Source: Caccoplasma sp905210875 (GTDB lineage Bacteria; Bacteroidota; Bacteroidia; Bacteroidales; UBA11471). From it: a stretch of 64,000 nucleotides of DNA. The stretch spans positions 806,001-870,000 of the forward strand of contig OZ007034.1 in NCBI GenBank assembly GCA_963931635.1. The letters are read 5' to 3'. Of this stretch, positions 18,427 to 26,058 are shown piece by piece (position 1 is the first letter of the stretch; every line of letters starts with the position of its first letter). The notes below the pieces were generated by a model. That model saw nothing but the letters and a program-made list of their open reading frames with translations. It was not told the DNA's origin and ran no database searches. Both the position numbers and the translations under genes were made by a program.

Positions 18427-18575
18427 TCCCCAAAAACGCAAAAAAGTGCGGTTCACGACCGCCTTTGGTGGAGCAGAAGGTGGAGCAAACGGGTGTTCCA
18501 AACATCTCCACCTTGAAAGAGCGTTTTTCGCTGATTCACAACATTTTGCATGGCGTCAAAACGGGCTTGAATTCC

Positions 18576-18583
18576 TACATTTG
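18576..18583 (+). promoter_or_regulatory. -7 box of the integrase gene
   Basis: TACATTTG, 33 bases before the ATG at 18617. Upstream, GGTGGAGCA occurs twice near 18467-18488, possible recombinase arm sites. Confidence 0.45.
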
Positions 18584-18616
18584 CCGAACTAATGTTTAAC
18601 TTAAAAGTAGGAGAAA

Positions 18617-19855
18617 ATGAGACGAGATTCATTTAATGTGCTTTTCTTTATCAAGAAAACCAAGCTGCTGAAGAACGGAGAGGCTTCAGTATGTATGCGT
18701 ATCACAGTCAATGGCGCAAGAGTAGAAACAAACATCCGCAAAAGCATTGAGCCTGTATCGTGGAACCAGGCAAAGGAGTGTGCGAGGGGCAAAAGTCGTA
18801 AATCAACCGAGCTCAACAATTACATCGAGGAGAGTCGAATCAAACTCCACCGAATTTACACGCAACTCGAAGAGAATGGGGAACTAATCACTGCCCGAAT
18901 ATTGCAGGAAAAGTTCTTCGGGGTGGACAAAAAGGTGGAGCAAGTACGCACCATTATCGGCACTATGCGTGAACACAACGAGCAATGCCGAGCATTGGTG
19001 GGTAAAGATTTTGCCCGAATCACCGTAAGGCGATACGAAAGTTGTACCCGCTATCTTGCCGAACTAATCAAACTGAAATATGACAAAGAGGATTTGCCTA
19101 TTACCGAGGTAAACGGCGAACTTGTGCGAGCCTTTGAGTTCTATTTGAAGACTGAAAAGGAATGTCAGCAAAATACCGTTATCCGTTATATGAAATGTCT
19201 GAAGAAAATTACCAATCTGGCACTGGCCAATGAATGGATAGCCAAAGACCCGTTTATCGGTATCAAGTTCCATGAAAAAGAAGTAATCCGTGAGTTTCTT
19301 ACTATGGATGAACTGCTGACCATCTACCACAAGGAATTTCCTCTGGACCGAATCACCGTAGTCCGTGATGTTTTTATTTTCGCTGGCTTCACTGGTTTGG
19401 CTTTCATCGACGTGCAACAGCTTTCGCCTGAGCATATCGTAAAAGACAACAACGGAAATCTGTGGATCAGAAAGCCACGTCAGAAAACAAAGAATATGTG
19501 TAATATCCCGCTATTGGATATTCCTTTGGAAATCCTAAGAAAATATGCTGATTATCCTGCCTGCAAAAAGAAAGGAGTATTACTGCCTGTCCCCTGCAAT
19601 CAGAAGATGAACAGCTACCTGAAAGAGATTGCCGACCTGTGTTTGATAAAGAAGAACCTGACTACACACACGGCCCGTCACTCGTACGCCACATCTGTCT
19701 GTTTGGCCAATGGAGTAAGCATTGAGAATGTAGCCAAAATGCTCGGTCACTCCAATATCAAGATGACGCAGCACTATGCAAGGGTACTTGACAGTTCCAT
19801 TCTGAAAGATATGAACAATGTAAGGAGTGTACTTTCAAGCAATCTTTCTCGTTAA
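18617..19855 (+). CDS. tyrosine recombinase/integrase of the mobile element
   Basis: A 412-residue site-specific recombinase of the Bacteroides element type. The N-terminal arm-binding domain (residues about 5-90) is followed by a SAM-like core-binding domain (about 110-210) and a catalytic domain. Box II is HTARHSYAT (His351, Arg354), with LGHSNIKMTQHYARV giving the last His and the nucleophilic Tyr. Box I reads TGLAFIDVQQL (259 on), with Ala where most family members have Arg; loss of this Arg is known for IntDOT-like integrases. It lies just downstream of tRNA-Phe and ends with a strong terminator. Confidence 0.92.
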   Translation: MRRDSFNVLFFIKKTKLLKNGEASVCMRITVNGARVETNIRKSIEPVSWNQAKECARGKSRKSTELNNYIEESRIKLHRIYTQLEENGELITARILQEKFFGVDKKVEQVRTIIGTMREHNEQCRALVGKDFARITVRRYESCTRYLAELIKLKYDKEDLPITEVNGELVRAFEFYLKTEKECQQNTVIRYMKCLKKITNLALANEWIAKDPFIGIKFHEKEVIREFLTMDELLTIYHKEFPLDRITVVRDVFIFAGFTGLAFIDVQQLSPEHIVKDNNGNLWIRKPRQKTKNMCNIPLLDIPLEILRKYADYPACKKKGVLLPVPCNQKMNSYLKEIADLCLIKKNLTTHTARHSYATSVCLANGVSIENVAKMLGHSNIKMTQHYARVLDSSILKDMNNVRSVLSSNLSR

Positions 19856-19899
19856 CATCAACGCATTAAAACAATTCAGAAATAATGTTGAATAATTCT

Positions 19900-19954
19900 A
19901 TTATACGGATAATAAGCCGCAAATTCTGCGGTTAATTATCCGTATAATTCTTTT
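19900..19954 (+). terminator. two-part hairpin terminator after the integrase
   Basis: A perfect 14-bp outer stem (19900-19913 with 19935-19948) encloses an inner CCGCA/TGCGG stem, followed by TCTTTT. Confidence 0.8.
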
Positions 19955-19990
19955 AGACAAGTCTTATATTATATTTACGTGACAAATCTC

Positions 19991-19998
19991 TATCTTTG
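19991..19998 (+). promoter_or_regulatory. -7 box of the cargo gene pair
   Basis: TATCTTTG, 23 bases before the ATG at 20022. Confidence 0.5.
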
Positions 19999-20021
19999 AA
20001 AATAAATACAAAAGAAAAGAT

Positions 20022-20381
20022 ATGATTGAACCGTTCAGAGATTATGGAGATTTTGTGCATCAGAAAGATGAACGAATTGTCTGTTTCAATGTAAGCAAAA
20101 CATATTTGGGTTGTGAACGTCCGAATTTATATGAATGTACCCGGAAATATTGGAGATTAAATGGTCAACGGGCCAAGAAAGCAGATTTAGTTTTTGCAAT
20201 TTGTAGTGGTTATATCGTTGGGATCTTCAAGCCGCATCATTGGTTTCCTACCCAATGTGAGAAATACAAAGGAAGATGGGAGTTTGAAGGAGAACAAATA
20301 TTTGATTCTACTTACCAGAATCAAGATATATCAAAAATCGTACGTAACAGAAAAAATCCTGTGATGTATATAAACATGTAA
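20022..20381 (+). CDS. unrecognised 119-residue cargo protein, PUA/EVE-like pattern
   Basis: I do not recognise a named family with confidence. The visible pattern is YWRLNGQRAKKADLVFAICSGYIVGIFKP..W, then RWEFEGEQIFDSTYQNQDISKIV and a final NPVMYI. Alternating hydrophobic strands with conserved W and RWxFxG resemble small PUA- or EVE-like domains often found next to restriction and modification genes; this is an impression, not a match. There is no signal peptide or membrane segment. It is AT-rich and separated by only 4 bases from the WG-repeat gene, so the two are probably one operon and one functional unit. Confidence 0.65.
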   Translation: MIEPFRDYGDFVHQKDERIVCFNVSKTYLGCERPNLYECTRKYWRLNGQRAKKADLVFAICSGYIVGIFKPHHWFPTQCEKYKGRWEFEGEQIFDSTYQNQDISKIVRNRKNPVMYINM

Positions 20382-20385
20382 TTAT

Positions 20386-21252
20386 ATGACAGCTAATTCT
20401 GATTTAATAATATATCAAGAAAATGAACTTTACGGCCTGAAAGATTGTAATGACAATGTCATTATTTCTCCCCAATATAAGGAAATGCATCCATTCAGTT
20501 GTGGCTTGGCTCTTGTTAGAAACAATAAATTCCAATATGGTTATATAAATAAGGATAATAAACTCATAGTGCCGTTTGATTTATATTCTTGGTGTGACCC
20601 ACAATTCGTTTGTGGATATGCGCGGGTTGTACGCTACAATACAATAAGCAGGAAAGACGAATGGGGAATTATAGATACAGATGGCAATATCATTGTACCT
20701 ATAAAATATGATAAGATATGGTCTCTTAGTGAAAGTTATCTACATTCGGTTAAAGCTTTCATTGAAAATAAAGAGGTTCTTATAAATCTTTGTGTATTTT
20801 CTAAACGTGTTGTTTTTAGCGGTTTAAAGTATATAGCAACATATACGATAGAAGATTTCAAAGCTATTTTTAATTGTACTCGTATAGATGTGAAGGTAGA
20901 TCCAAAGACAGAGGAACTATTTTTCTTTTACGGCTGCAACACTGGATATGTTGCATTAAAATGGAAACCAATCTCGCCAGTTATATCAGTAGTTGTCAAT
21001 AGTGTCGGTTCTCTCTTTTTGCTTCTACATGAAAAAGAAGATACGGGAAAAACAAACTTTGAAAAAAGTATTTATAAAAGACATAGGGAAAAATCATCTA
21101 AACAACTTTCTAATACAACTTTTTGGGAATATGAAGAAGAAAATACAATAGATTCAGACAGTTGGAGTGACCCATACGGAGACGAACGGGCATATTATGA
21201 TGGTTGGTCTAGAGAAGATGCCGAGTCAGGATTAGCTGATGCATATGAATGA
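20386..21252 (+). CDS. WG-repeat (KWG Leptospira-type) protein
   Basis: A 288-residue protein. Its first 130 residues contain WG-type repeats: LYGLKDCNDNVIISPQYKEM, YGYINKDNKLIVPFDLY and WGIIDTDGNIIVPIKYDKI. Each has the pattern xxGxIdxxGxxVipxxYd typical of this beta-repeat. The C-terminal 90 residues are charged, low-complexity and acidic (EYEEENTIDSDSWSDPYGDE). No signal peptide is visible, so it is probably cytoplasmic. It is the second gene of a two-gene cargo operon; function unknown. Confidence 0.75.
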   Translation: MTANSDLIIYQENELYGLKDCNDNVIISPQYKEMHPFSCGLALVRNNKFQYGYINKDNKLIVPFDLYSWCDPQFVCGYARVVRYNTISRKDEWGIIDTDGNIIVPIKYDKIWSLSESYLHSVKAFIENKEVLINLCVFSKRVVFSGLKYIATYTIEDFKAIFNCTRIDVKVDPKTEELFFFYGCNTGYVALKWKPISPVISVVVNSVGSLFLLLHEKEDTGKTNFEKSIYKRHREKSSKQLSNTTFWEYEEENTIDSDSWSDPYGDERAYYDGWSREDAESGLADAYE

Positions 21253-21330
21253 TTTTTTTCAAAAAGATAAATCAGTAAAGATATAAGCTACAATTATTCA
21301 ATAATTACCATAAAACAAAAGAAACACCCA

Positions 21331-21511
21331 TCAGTCGCCTATTTCCTCGCCGTCCATAGAAGTTAGTACAGACTCTCTTGAAAGCGAAAAGGTCAAGCGG
21401 CTATGCCGTTTCGGGCAGAATCTTCCTCTTTCAGAGCGTATTCAGCTCGAAAACCTTTTCCCTTTCACGTCTGTACAATGAATGCCGACGGCAGCGGAAA
21501 CAAGCGACTGA
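21331..21511. repeat. long imperfect inverted repeat (about 181 nt)
   Basis: Three nested complementary blocks: 21331-21354 with 21487-21511, GTACAGAC (21366-21373) with GTCTGTAC (21469-21476), and 21380-21393 with 21453-21466 (one mismatch). The whole can fold into one long hairpin. It fills most of the 21253-21671 gap between the WG-repeat gene and fic. A further short inverted repeat, GCATATAGA/TCTATATGC, lies at 21549-21590. No coding frame of note crosses it. Confidence 0.7.
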
Positions 21512-21671
21512 CGGAAAAGTCAAAAAATAAAAAATAAAAAATCAAACAGCATATAGATGGAATTTAAAAATCACGTCCGATTCTATATGCCGTTTTCATC
21601 ACTTAAAGAAGGATATTTTTTAGAAACACAATAAAATGGGCAGGCGGCAAACTGCGCTCCCTCCAGAAAAA

Positions 21672-22694
21672 TCAATCCGTTTTTTCTACAACCTGCCAGT
21701 GTCCACCTTTATCCGGTCCGATACGCTTGAGTATTCCTTCTGCCTTCATCTTGGCAATATGCTTTTCCACAGCTTTAGGGGTTATGCCAATCCGCTCGGC
21801 AAGGGCAGCTGCACTTAGTGAATTGTCTTGAGATAGCAGAGCAATAATTTTCTCCCTACTTTTCACCTTTTTCTTCCTACTTTCTGTCAGTTTCTCCCCA
21901 CTCTCCGGAATATCTTCAATGGATTTACGATAAGTTTCAATGTCATAAGCAAGATTCTTCACCATAGTGGCAGTCATAAAATTCCGGAATATACTTAAAT
22001 CTTCATTTTCCCGGGTTTCCACCAATGCTTTGATGTATTCCTCCTTATCATCCTTAAGGATTTTGGTCGGAATCAATCCAAACTCAAATTGAAGCATATT
22101 CATTACAAGACGTGCCATTCTACCGTTACCATCAGCCCACGGATGTATGGTCACCAAATGATAATGGGTATCAAAACTAAGCTCGTATAATTGTGCAACA
22201 CTTTTGCTTGCATAATTTTTTCGTTCTTGATTCAGCCAATTGCAAAATTCCGCGAGTTTTACCGGGACTTTACTGTAATTCATATACGATTTTCCTCCAA
22301 CCCCTGCCGTAACATTCAACAGGCGTAAGTCTCCCTGTGCAGATGAGAAATCACCCAATGCAGTCTTATACTCCTGTCCGGTATTTTTCATGACAAGAGC
22401 AGAGAGACTTTTCAATAAATCAATAGTGATATCAGTATGTGCATGAGCTAGTTTTATGGCAGCCTCATAAGCGTTTTTAAGATCAAGGTTCATGTTCTGC
22501 TCCGTGATACTTTTCCCTTTCAGGCTGATTCCCTGGTCGAACATGATTTGATTTTCAAGCTCTGTTATAGTCGATCCCTCAATAGCTGTGGAATGAGTAA
22601 TGAGTGAATACAAATAGAACTTGTCATAATCTATCTGCTTGTCTATTTCCAATCCCCGATAAAGGGAAATCAATTTTTCAAGTTCGGTTTGCAT
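21672..22694 (-). CDS. Fic-family AMP-transferase-like protein with C-terminal winged helix
   Basis: A 340-residue class II Fic protein. The inhibitory helix is STAIEG (Ser35, Glu39, Gly40) near the N-terminus, and the active-site loop is HPWADGNGRMAR (His184 to Arg195), complete for catalysis. A charged linker (about 258-280) leads to a winged helix (LSAAALAERIGITPKAVEKHIAKM) at residues about 283-335. Fic proteins usually attach AMP to target proteins; the target is unknown. The linker is coded by a 21-bp-periodic DNA motif that also occurs three times over its own promoter, which suggests autoregulation by the winged helix. Confidence 0.9.
   Translation of the reverse strand: MQTELEKLISLYRGLEIDKQIDYDKFYLYSLITHSTAIEGSTITELENQIMFDQGISLKGKSITEQNMNLDLKNAYEAAIKLAHAHTDITIDLLKSLSALVMKNTGQEYKTALGDFSSAQGDLRLLNVTAGVGGKSYMNYSKVPVKLAEFCNWLNQERKNYASKSVAQLYELSFDTHYHLVTIHPWADGNGRMARLVMNMLQFEFGLIPTKILKDDKEEYIKALVETRENEDLSIFRNFMTATMVKNLAYDIETYRKSIEDIPESGEKLTESRKKKVKSREKIIALLSQDNSLSAAALAERIGITPKAVEKHIAKMKAEGILKRIGPDKGGHWQVVEKTD
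21850..21906 (-). repeat. three 21-bp-spaced motifs inside the fic linker
   Basis: Plus-strand copies begin at 21850 (TTCTCCCTACTTTT), 21871 (TTCTTCCTACTTTC) and 21892 (TTCTCCCCACTCTCC). They encode a heptad of the GEKLTES/RKKKVKS/REKI type. Confidence 0.75.
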
Positions 22695-22712
22695 ATTATC
22701 TTCTATTTTTCA

Positions 22713-22720
22713 CAAATATA
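22713..22720 (-). promoter_or_regulatory. -7 box of fic
   Basis: TATATTTG on the minus strand, 18 bases before the start codon. Confidence 0.55.
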
Positions 22721-22725
22721 TATTT

Positions 22726-22782
22726 TTCTCCCTACTTTTCATTATTTTCTCCCCACTTTATTTGCTTTTCTCCCTACCTTTT
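22726..22782 (-). promoter_or_regulatory. three 21-bp-spaced operator-like repeats upstream of fic
   Basis: Plus-strand copies begin at 22726 (TTCTCCCTACTTTTC), 22747 (TTCTCCCCACTTT) and 22768 (TTCTCCCTACCTTTT). They start 5 bases from the -7 box and cover the -33 region, where a bound protein would block RNA polymerase. Confidence 0.65.
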
Positions 22783-22793
22783 GCAATAAAACA

Positions 22794-22862
22794 AATAGAA
22801 TCTGCATCACCCACCTGTTAGATAAGTGATACAGATTCCAATAGAGTGATACCGATTCTATT
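22794..22862 (-). terminator. repeat-built hairpin at the end of the HTH genes
   Basis: The arm 22794-22810 is complementary to 22846-22862 with two mismatches, and a direct copy of the second arm lies at 22826-22842. On the minus strand a T-rich tail (ATTTGTTTT) follows. It overlaps the stop of the HTH gene and could terminate that transcript or bind a regulator. Confidence 0.5.
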
Positions 22863-23163
22863 CATTAAGTCGATACGCCTCCTTGTACCCTTTCATCAGT
22901 GTCTTTTCTATGTCGGAAGCCCGGTAGAGAATCTTGCCACCTACCTGCGTGTAAGGCAGAATGCCGTTGTTGCGGTAGTCCTGCAAGGTTCTCCGGCTCA
23001 CTTTCAGCAGGTATGCCACTTCCTTGTCCGTCAGCAGTTCATCGCCATAGGCAGACGGTTGCCGTTTTTCCAACAACTTTTCGAGCAAGGCCAGCAGCCT
23101 GTCGAAATTCGAGTGGAACGCCTTTACCCACTCGTGGTCCTTTTCTCTGATTTCATTACTCAT
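22858..23163 (-). CDS. excisionase-like helix-turn-helix protein
   Basis: A protein of about 101 residues with a coiled N-terminus and a MerR/excisionase-type HTH: LLTDKEVAYLLKVSRRTLQDYRNNGILPYTQVGGKILYRASDIEKTL. Proteins of this kind are encoded in pairs in Bacteroides mobile elements and help excision or control its genes. The start at 23163 (MSNEIRE) is chosen by the usual family start; an in-frame ATG at 23187 is possible, while the frame reaching 23265 would overlap the upstream HTH gene by 62 bases. Confidence 0.82.
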   Translation of the reverse strand: MSNEIREKDHEWVKAFHSNFDRLLALLEKLLEKRQPSAYGDELLTDKEVAYLLKVSRRTLQDYRNNGILPYTQVGGKILYRASDIEKTLMKGYKEAYRLNE

Positions 23164-23203
23164 ATGCGTTTGATATTGGTTATACATTATTCTTGAAATT
23201 CTC

Positions 23204-23524
23204 TCAAATGGTCTTGCCTTTCCAGCGGGCTTCCTTACGTTTCTCCTCCACATTACCGACCACACGCTCTACATCGTCAGGACGGTAGTAAGTCCGGTTC
23301 CCGATTTTGGTAAAGGCCAGCGTCCCATTGTCCCTCAGGGTCTGCAAGGTTCTCGGACTGATGCGCAACCTGCGGCAGACCTCGTGTTTGTCCATCCATT
23401 CACTTGTTTCTTTTCCACCGTGTTCACGGCACAGGCTTTCCACCCGCTGCACGAAGTGATCCAGCTTGGCGGCAATTTCCTCGAAAGTCCTTTTTTCAAA
23501 GCTGATGATTTCCATTGTCTTCAT
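23204..23524 (-). CDS. excisionase-like helix-turn-helix protein
   Basis: A 106-residue protein with an N-terminal coiled segment and a DNA-binding domain EVCRRLRISPRTLQTLRDNGTLAFTKIGNRTYYRPDDVERV. It is a paralogue of the next gene downstream (TLQ.[LD][YR] core) and is read first. The pair sits where excision and mobilization regulators are found in related elements. No recognisable -7 box precedes it in the 454-bp gap to 23978. Confidence 0.83.
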   Translation of the reverse strand: MKTMEIISFEKRTFEEIAAKLDHFVQRVESLCREHGGKETSEWMDKHEVCRRLRISPRTLQTLRDNGTLAFTKIGNRTYYRPDDVERVVGNVEEKRKEARWKGKTI

Positions 23525-23822
23525 TATTTTCTGTTAAACATATATTCTAAATTTCAGAACAGAACAGGTCTTTTACAACCGATATTCCATCATGAATCAT
23601 CGTCCAATTCTCGGCAGGAAATGTGACCGTTTATCCCTGTTCACACTGCAAATAAAAGCAGTAGAAATCACACTGCAATGGATTTTCAGACCGGTGACGA
23701 TGCGTTGCCCGGAATGACATCATGTTACATATCAATTGCACACAATGATCTTTCTTTATAAACAGAATCTGCTTGAACAATCCGGTATGTAGAAATCACT
23801 CCGGCAAATCACGGCAGGCAGC

Positions 23823-23840
23823 ACCGATCGCCCAATCGGT
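23823..23840. other. small hairpin in the 23525-23978 intergenic region
   Basis: ACCGAT and ATCGGT flank a 6-base loop. Besides this and the promoter at 23884-23914, the 454-bp gap shows no gene; it is a possible regulatory or transfer-origin region. Confidence 0.3.
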
Positions 23841-23883
23841 ATAGTGCACGAGATTACATAATTGCCACGGTATCTCCATTTGC

Positions 23884-23914
23884 TTGATTCTGTTCACTAT
23901 ACACATTTCCTTTG
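23884..23914 (+). promoter_or_regulatory. promoter of the mobilization genes
   Basis: TTG (23884-23886), a 20-base spacer and the variant -7 box TTCCTTTG (23907-23914). A 10-bp palindrome GGTGCGCACC (23933-23942) lies in the leader and may be an operator. Confidence 0.45.
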
Positions 23915-23978
23915 CTCACGACAATGAGTCAAGGTGCGCACCGAGACCAGTGAGTAAACCGATTAAAATCAAAAATGT

Positions 23979-24413
23979 ATGGTAACAAAAAAGAAATTGA
24001 CCAAAGAAGAATGGGAGGCTATGACAGGCACGGATATGTCGTTCATACTTCCGTCAGATGGCAGCATTGAAACTGCCCTGGAATCATCCTTGAATGATAC
24101 CGGAAATAGAGAACAGGCAAAGTCTGTAGAACAAATAGAAGTTCCATCCGAGACCCGGCAACCGCCAACAGGAAGAGAGGAAGCCTTTCCAGCGTCTCAG
24201 CGTCGTATAAGCACCAGGCAGAGGAAACTTTCTCTGGACGAATACCGGAAGGCCTTTCTTCAGGTTCCAAGAATCGAAGACCGCAAGCCCGTGTTTGTTA
24301 GCGGCGAGGTACGTGACAGGCTGGACGAGTTTGTCCGCAGGTTGGGAGGACGTAAAATGAGCGTTTCAGGACTGCTTGAAAACATCGCCCGGCAGCATCT
24401 TGAAATCTACTAG
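23979..24413 (+). CDS. DUF3408-domain mobilization-associated protein
   Basis: A 144-residue protein. The first 75 residues are polar and probably disordered; the C-terminal DUF3408 part reads KPVFVSGEVRDRLDEFVRRLGGRKMSVSGLLENIARQHLEIY, a ribbon-helix-helix-like DNA-binding pattern. Family members are carried next to mobilization or transfer genes in Bacteroidota elements. It starts the mobilization operon, followed by a hairpin-rich gap and mobC. Confidence 0.8.
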   Translation: MVTKKKLTKEEWEAMTGTDMSFILPSDGSIETALESSLNDTGNREQAKSVEQIEVPSETRQPPTGREEAFPASQRRISTRQRKLSLDEYRKAFLQVPRIEDRKPVFVSGEVRDRLDEFVRRLGGRKMSVSGLLENIARQHLEIY

Positions 24414-24479
24414 GAGGACTTCGAGCTGTGGCGAAAGCTGTAACATTTTCCTGAATGACAGACTTGCTTACTGACTTCA

Positions 24480-24640
24480 GTCATTACAGTATTCAGACAG
24501 TCAGCAACCGCCCTGGCGGAGTAACGGACAAAACTTCAGTTTTGGGAGTTAGCGAGGTTATCTTTCGGGCATCCCGAAAACCTCGCTCCACTCCCGAAGA
24601 GTGGAGGCAATCCGCTCCCGGTGGTCGCAGATTGTGAGAA
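24480..24640. other. hairpin-rich candidate transfer origin (oriT)
   Basis: The gap before mobC contains a strong hairpin (AGCGAGGTT with AACCTCGCT, inner TTCGGG with CCCGAA, 24551-24587), a CCGCC/GGCGG hairpin near 24508-24520 and a CACTC/GAGTG pair just after. Origins of transfer usually lie next to mobC and relaxase genes and contain such repeats. No nick site can be assigned. Confidence 0.4.
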
Positions 24641-24671
24641 AAAGAACTATCAAAAATCAAACAGAGAAAAT

Positions 24672-25046
24672 ATGAATGACAGAAAGAAAAACAGACCGAG
24701 GGGACGCCCCAAAGTAAGCGGAGTGTGCAAACTCAACAAAGCCGTTACAGTGAAATTCTCCAAGATAGACTATGAGCGGCTATGCCGACGCAGCAGACAG
24801 GCTAACCTTACATTGGCCGAATTCCTCCGCGTATCAGCCTTTGAGACGACGATAACGGCCAGGCACTCGGCCGAGGAGACTGCCGTCATACGTAGCCTCA
24901 CGGGTATGGCGAACAACCTGAACCAGCTGACCCGGCTCTCCCATCAGGCCGGCTTCCACCGTACCCAAAGGACGGTGACAGAACTCCTGCTGAAGCTCAA
25001 GGAGATTATTGTCCGGTACAGGCACGGAGAAAGGAGGCCGTCATGA
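24672..25046 (+). CDS. relaxosome accessory protein MobC family
   Basis: A 124-residue basic protein. The N-terminus is rich in Lys/Arg (NDRKKNRPRGRPK), then AVTVKFSKIDYERLCRRSRQANLTLAEFLRVSAF, a ribbon-helix-helix-like segment, and MANNLNQLTRLSHQAGF with the conserved NNxNQ motif of the MobC family. It helps the relaxase melt and nick the transfer origin. The ATG at 24672 is preferred to the upstream frame start at 24621, which lies in the repeat region. Its stop overlaps the relaxase start (ATGA). Confidence 0.85.
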   Translation: MNDRKKNRPRGRPKVSGVCKLNKAVTVKFSKIDYERLCRRSRQANLTLAEFLRVSAFETTITARHSAEETAVIRSLTGMANNLNQLTRLSHQAGFHRTQRTVTELLLKLKEIIVRYRHGERRPS

Positions 25047-25067
25047 TTGGAAAGATCAAGAAAGGGA
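25043..25067 (+). pseudogene. 5' stub of a MobA-type relaxase gene
   Basis: The first eight codons MIGKIKKG match the conserved start of Bacteroides MobA/BmgA relaxases, and the start overlaps the mobC stop as in intact elements. After this the frame (NLQYGRDCPTN) shows no relaxase sequence and no His-rich motif. The deletion or recombination junction therefore lies at about 25067. Confidence 0.65.
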
Positions 25068-25138
25068 ATTTGCAATATGGTAGAGACTGTCCAACGAACT
25101 TGTCTTTCTTACCAGAGGAATCTTTTCTTCCTGATAAT

Positions 25139-25816
25139 TTATTGCGACGTTGTCTTTTTCCAATGCTCCCTGTATATTTTCAACGCTATGGAAGGATCGG
25201 CCAACAATGCCTCGCGATTTTCCCGCTCTTCTATATAGGCGAGATATGCCTCGACAAATTCGGGCTGAGAATCTTTCATATAATATTCGAGAAGGCCCGA
25301 AAGCACCGTGGCACTTTTTCCGCTTCCTTTAATTATCGGCAATACGATATTGGCATCTCGCACGAGTAGTCCATACATCACCACGTCGACCATGACGTTG
25401 TATCTGTTGATGCCGTCGCTCTGGTTCCACCAACATATCGCTGCATCGTTGTCGTCTATCTCTATGCACACCATCTGCCGACGCAAGGCTTTCTTCTTGG
25501 AAAATGACTTGTGATATACCTGACACGATTCCCAACGATAAGCGTGGTCTTCCTTGGCGTACACAACCGACGCGACATCGTCGGCCGTATACCATACCTG
25601 CTCACTTCTATCACTGTCAACCCGCGGGACTATCGAAAACTTGTAATTGACTTTTCCTCTTAAATAATTTCGATTCCACCCGCTGAAAATATAGCCTGTC
25701 ACCACTTCGCCGGAGGTCAGAGTGATTTCTACAAAATTTTTTTCGGGAACCTTGGCTTCGGTCGGGAATGCCAATGCACAAAGAAAGAGCAGAAGCATCG
25801 ATACGGTCTTTTTCAT
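25139..25816 (-). CDS. secreted protein of unknown function
   Basis: A 225-residue protein with a signal peptide (MKKTVSMLLLFLCALAFPTEA) and no lipobox, so it is probably periplasmic or secreted. After it comes FVEITLTSGEVVTGYIFSGW, resembling a small SH3-like or Sm-like barrel (substrate-independent VxGxI pattern); the remainder is mixed and ends in a helical Lys/Glu-rich tail. I do not recognise a family. The start at 25816 fits the signal peptide and the promoter at 25874-25903; the frame open to 25903 would include the promoter. Its 3' end lies 72 bases from the mobile-element junction. Confidence 0.72.
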   Translation of the reverse strand: MKKTVSMLLLFLCALAFPTEAKVPEKNFVEITLTSGEVVTGYIFSGWNRNYLRGKVNYKFSIVPRVDSDRSEQVWYTADDVASVVYAKEDHAYRWESCQVYHKSFSKKKALRRQMVCIEIDDNDAAICWWNQSDGINRYNVMVDVVMYGLLVRDANIVLPIIKGSGKSATVLSGLLEYYMKDSQPEFVEAYLAYIEERENREALLADPSIALKIYREHWKKTTSQ

Positions 25817-25873
25817 AGCATGTATTTTTGTGTTAGCCTGTCGTGGGGACGTCGCTATCTGGGACGGATAATG

Positions 25874-25903
25874 CAAAAATACAAAAAACCGTAACAAAAG
25901 CAA
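25874..25903 (-). promoter_or_regulatory. promoter of the secreted-protein gene
   Basis: On the minus strand TTG (25901-25903), a 19-base spacer, then TATTTTTG (25874-25881). Confidence 0.55.
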
Positions 25904-26058
25904 GAAATGTCTCGGGAAAATTCAAACTATTGAAACTACGGGGAAAAGATTATCGGCTCACCATCTTTCCGACAGTGAGAACACGCAACTTGTTCCGAGT
26001 GCCCCCGGGAGACTTATTGCTCAACAGAAGCCTTGAACAAAATGACTATCGGCCGAGG

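Larger units (their letters stand above)
18364..25067 (+). mobile_element. remnant of an integrative mobilizable element at tRNA-Phe
   Basis: The region starts with a tyrosine recombinase immediately after tRNA-Phe, and then holds AT-rich cargo, a Fic protein, two excisionase-like HTH proteins, DUF3408, MobC and the first codons of a relaxase. This is the gene order of Bacteroides mobilizable elements. It ends abruptly inside the relaxase at about 25067, where normal chromosomal genes resume. No second copy of the tRNA-Phe 3' end was found in the window, so the right end appears deleted. The limits given are inferred. Confidence 0.75.

Noticed and set aside
25040..25140. Right attachment repeat matching the tRNA-Phe 3' end
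   Set aside because: Looked for the T-arm and acceptor sequence of tRNA-Phe near the junction and did not find it.
25043..25369. 108-codon frame continuing from the relaxase start
   Set aside because: Only the first eight codons look like a relaxase; the rest is antisense to the secreted-protein gene.
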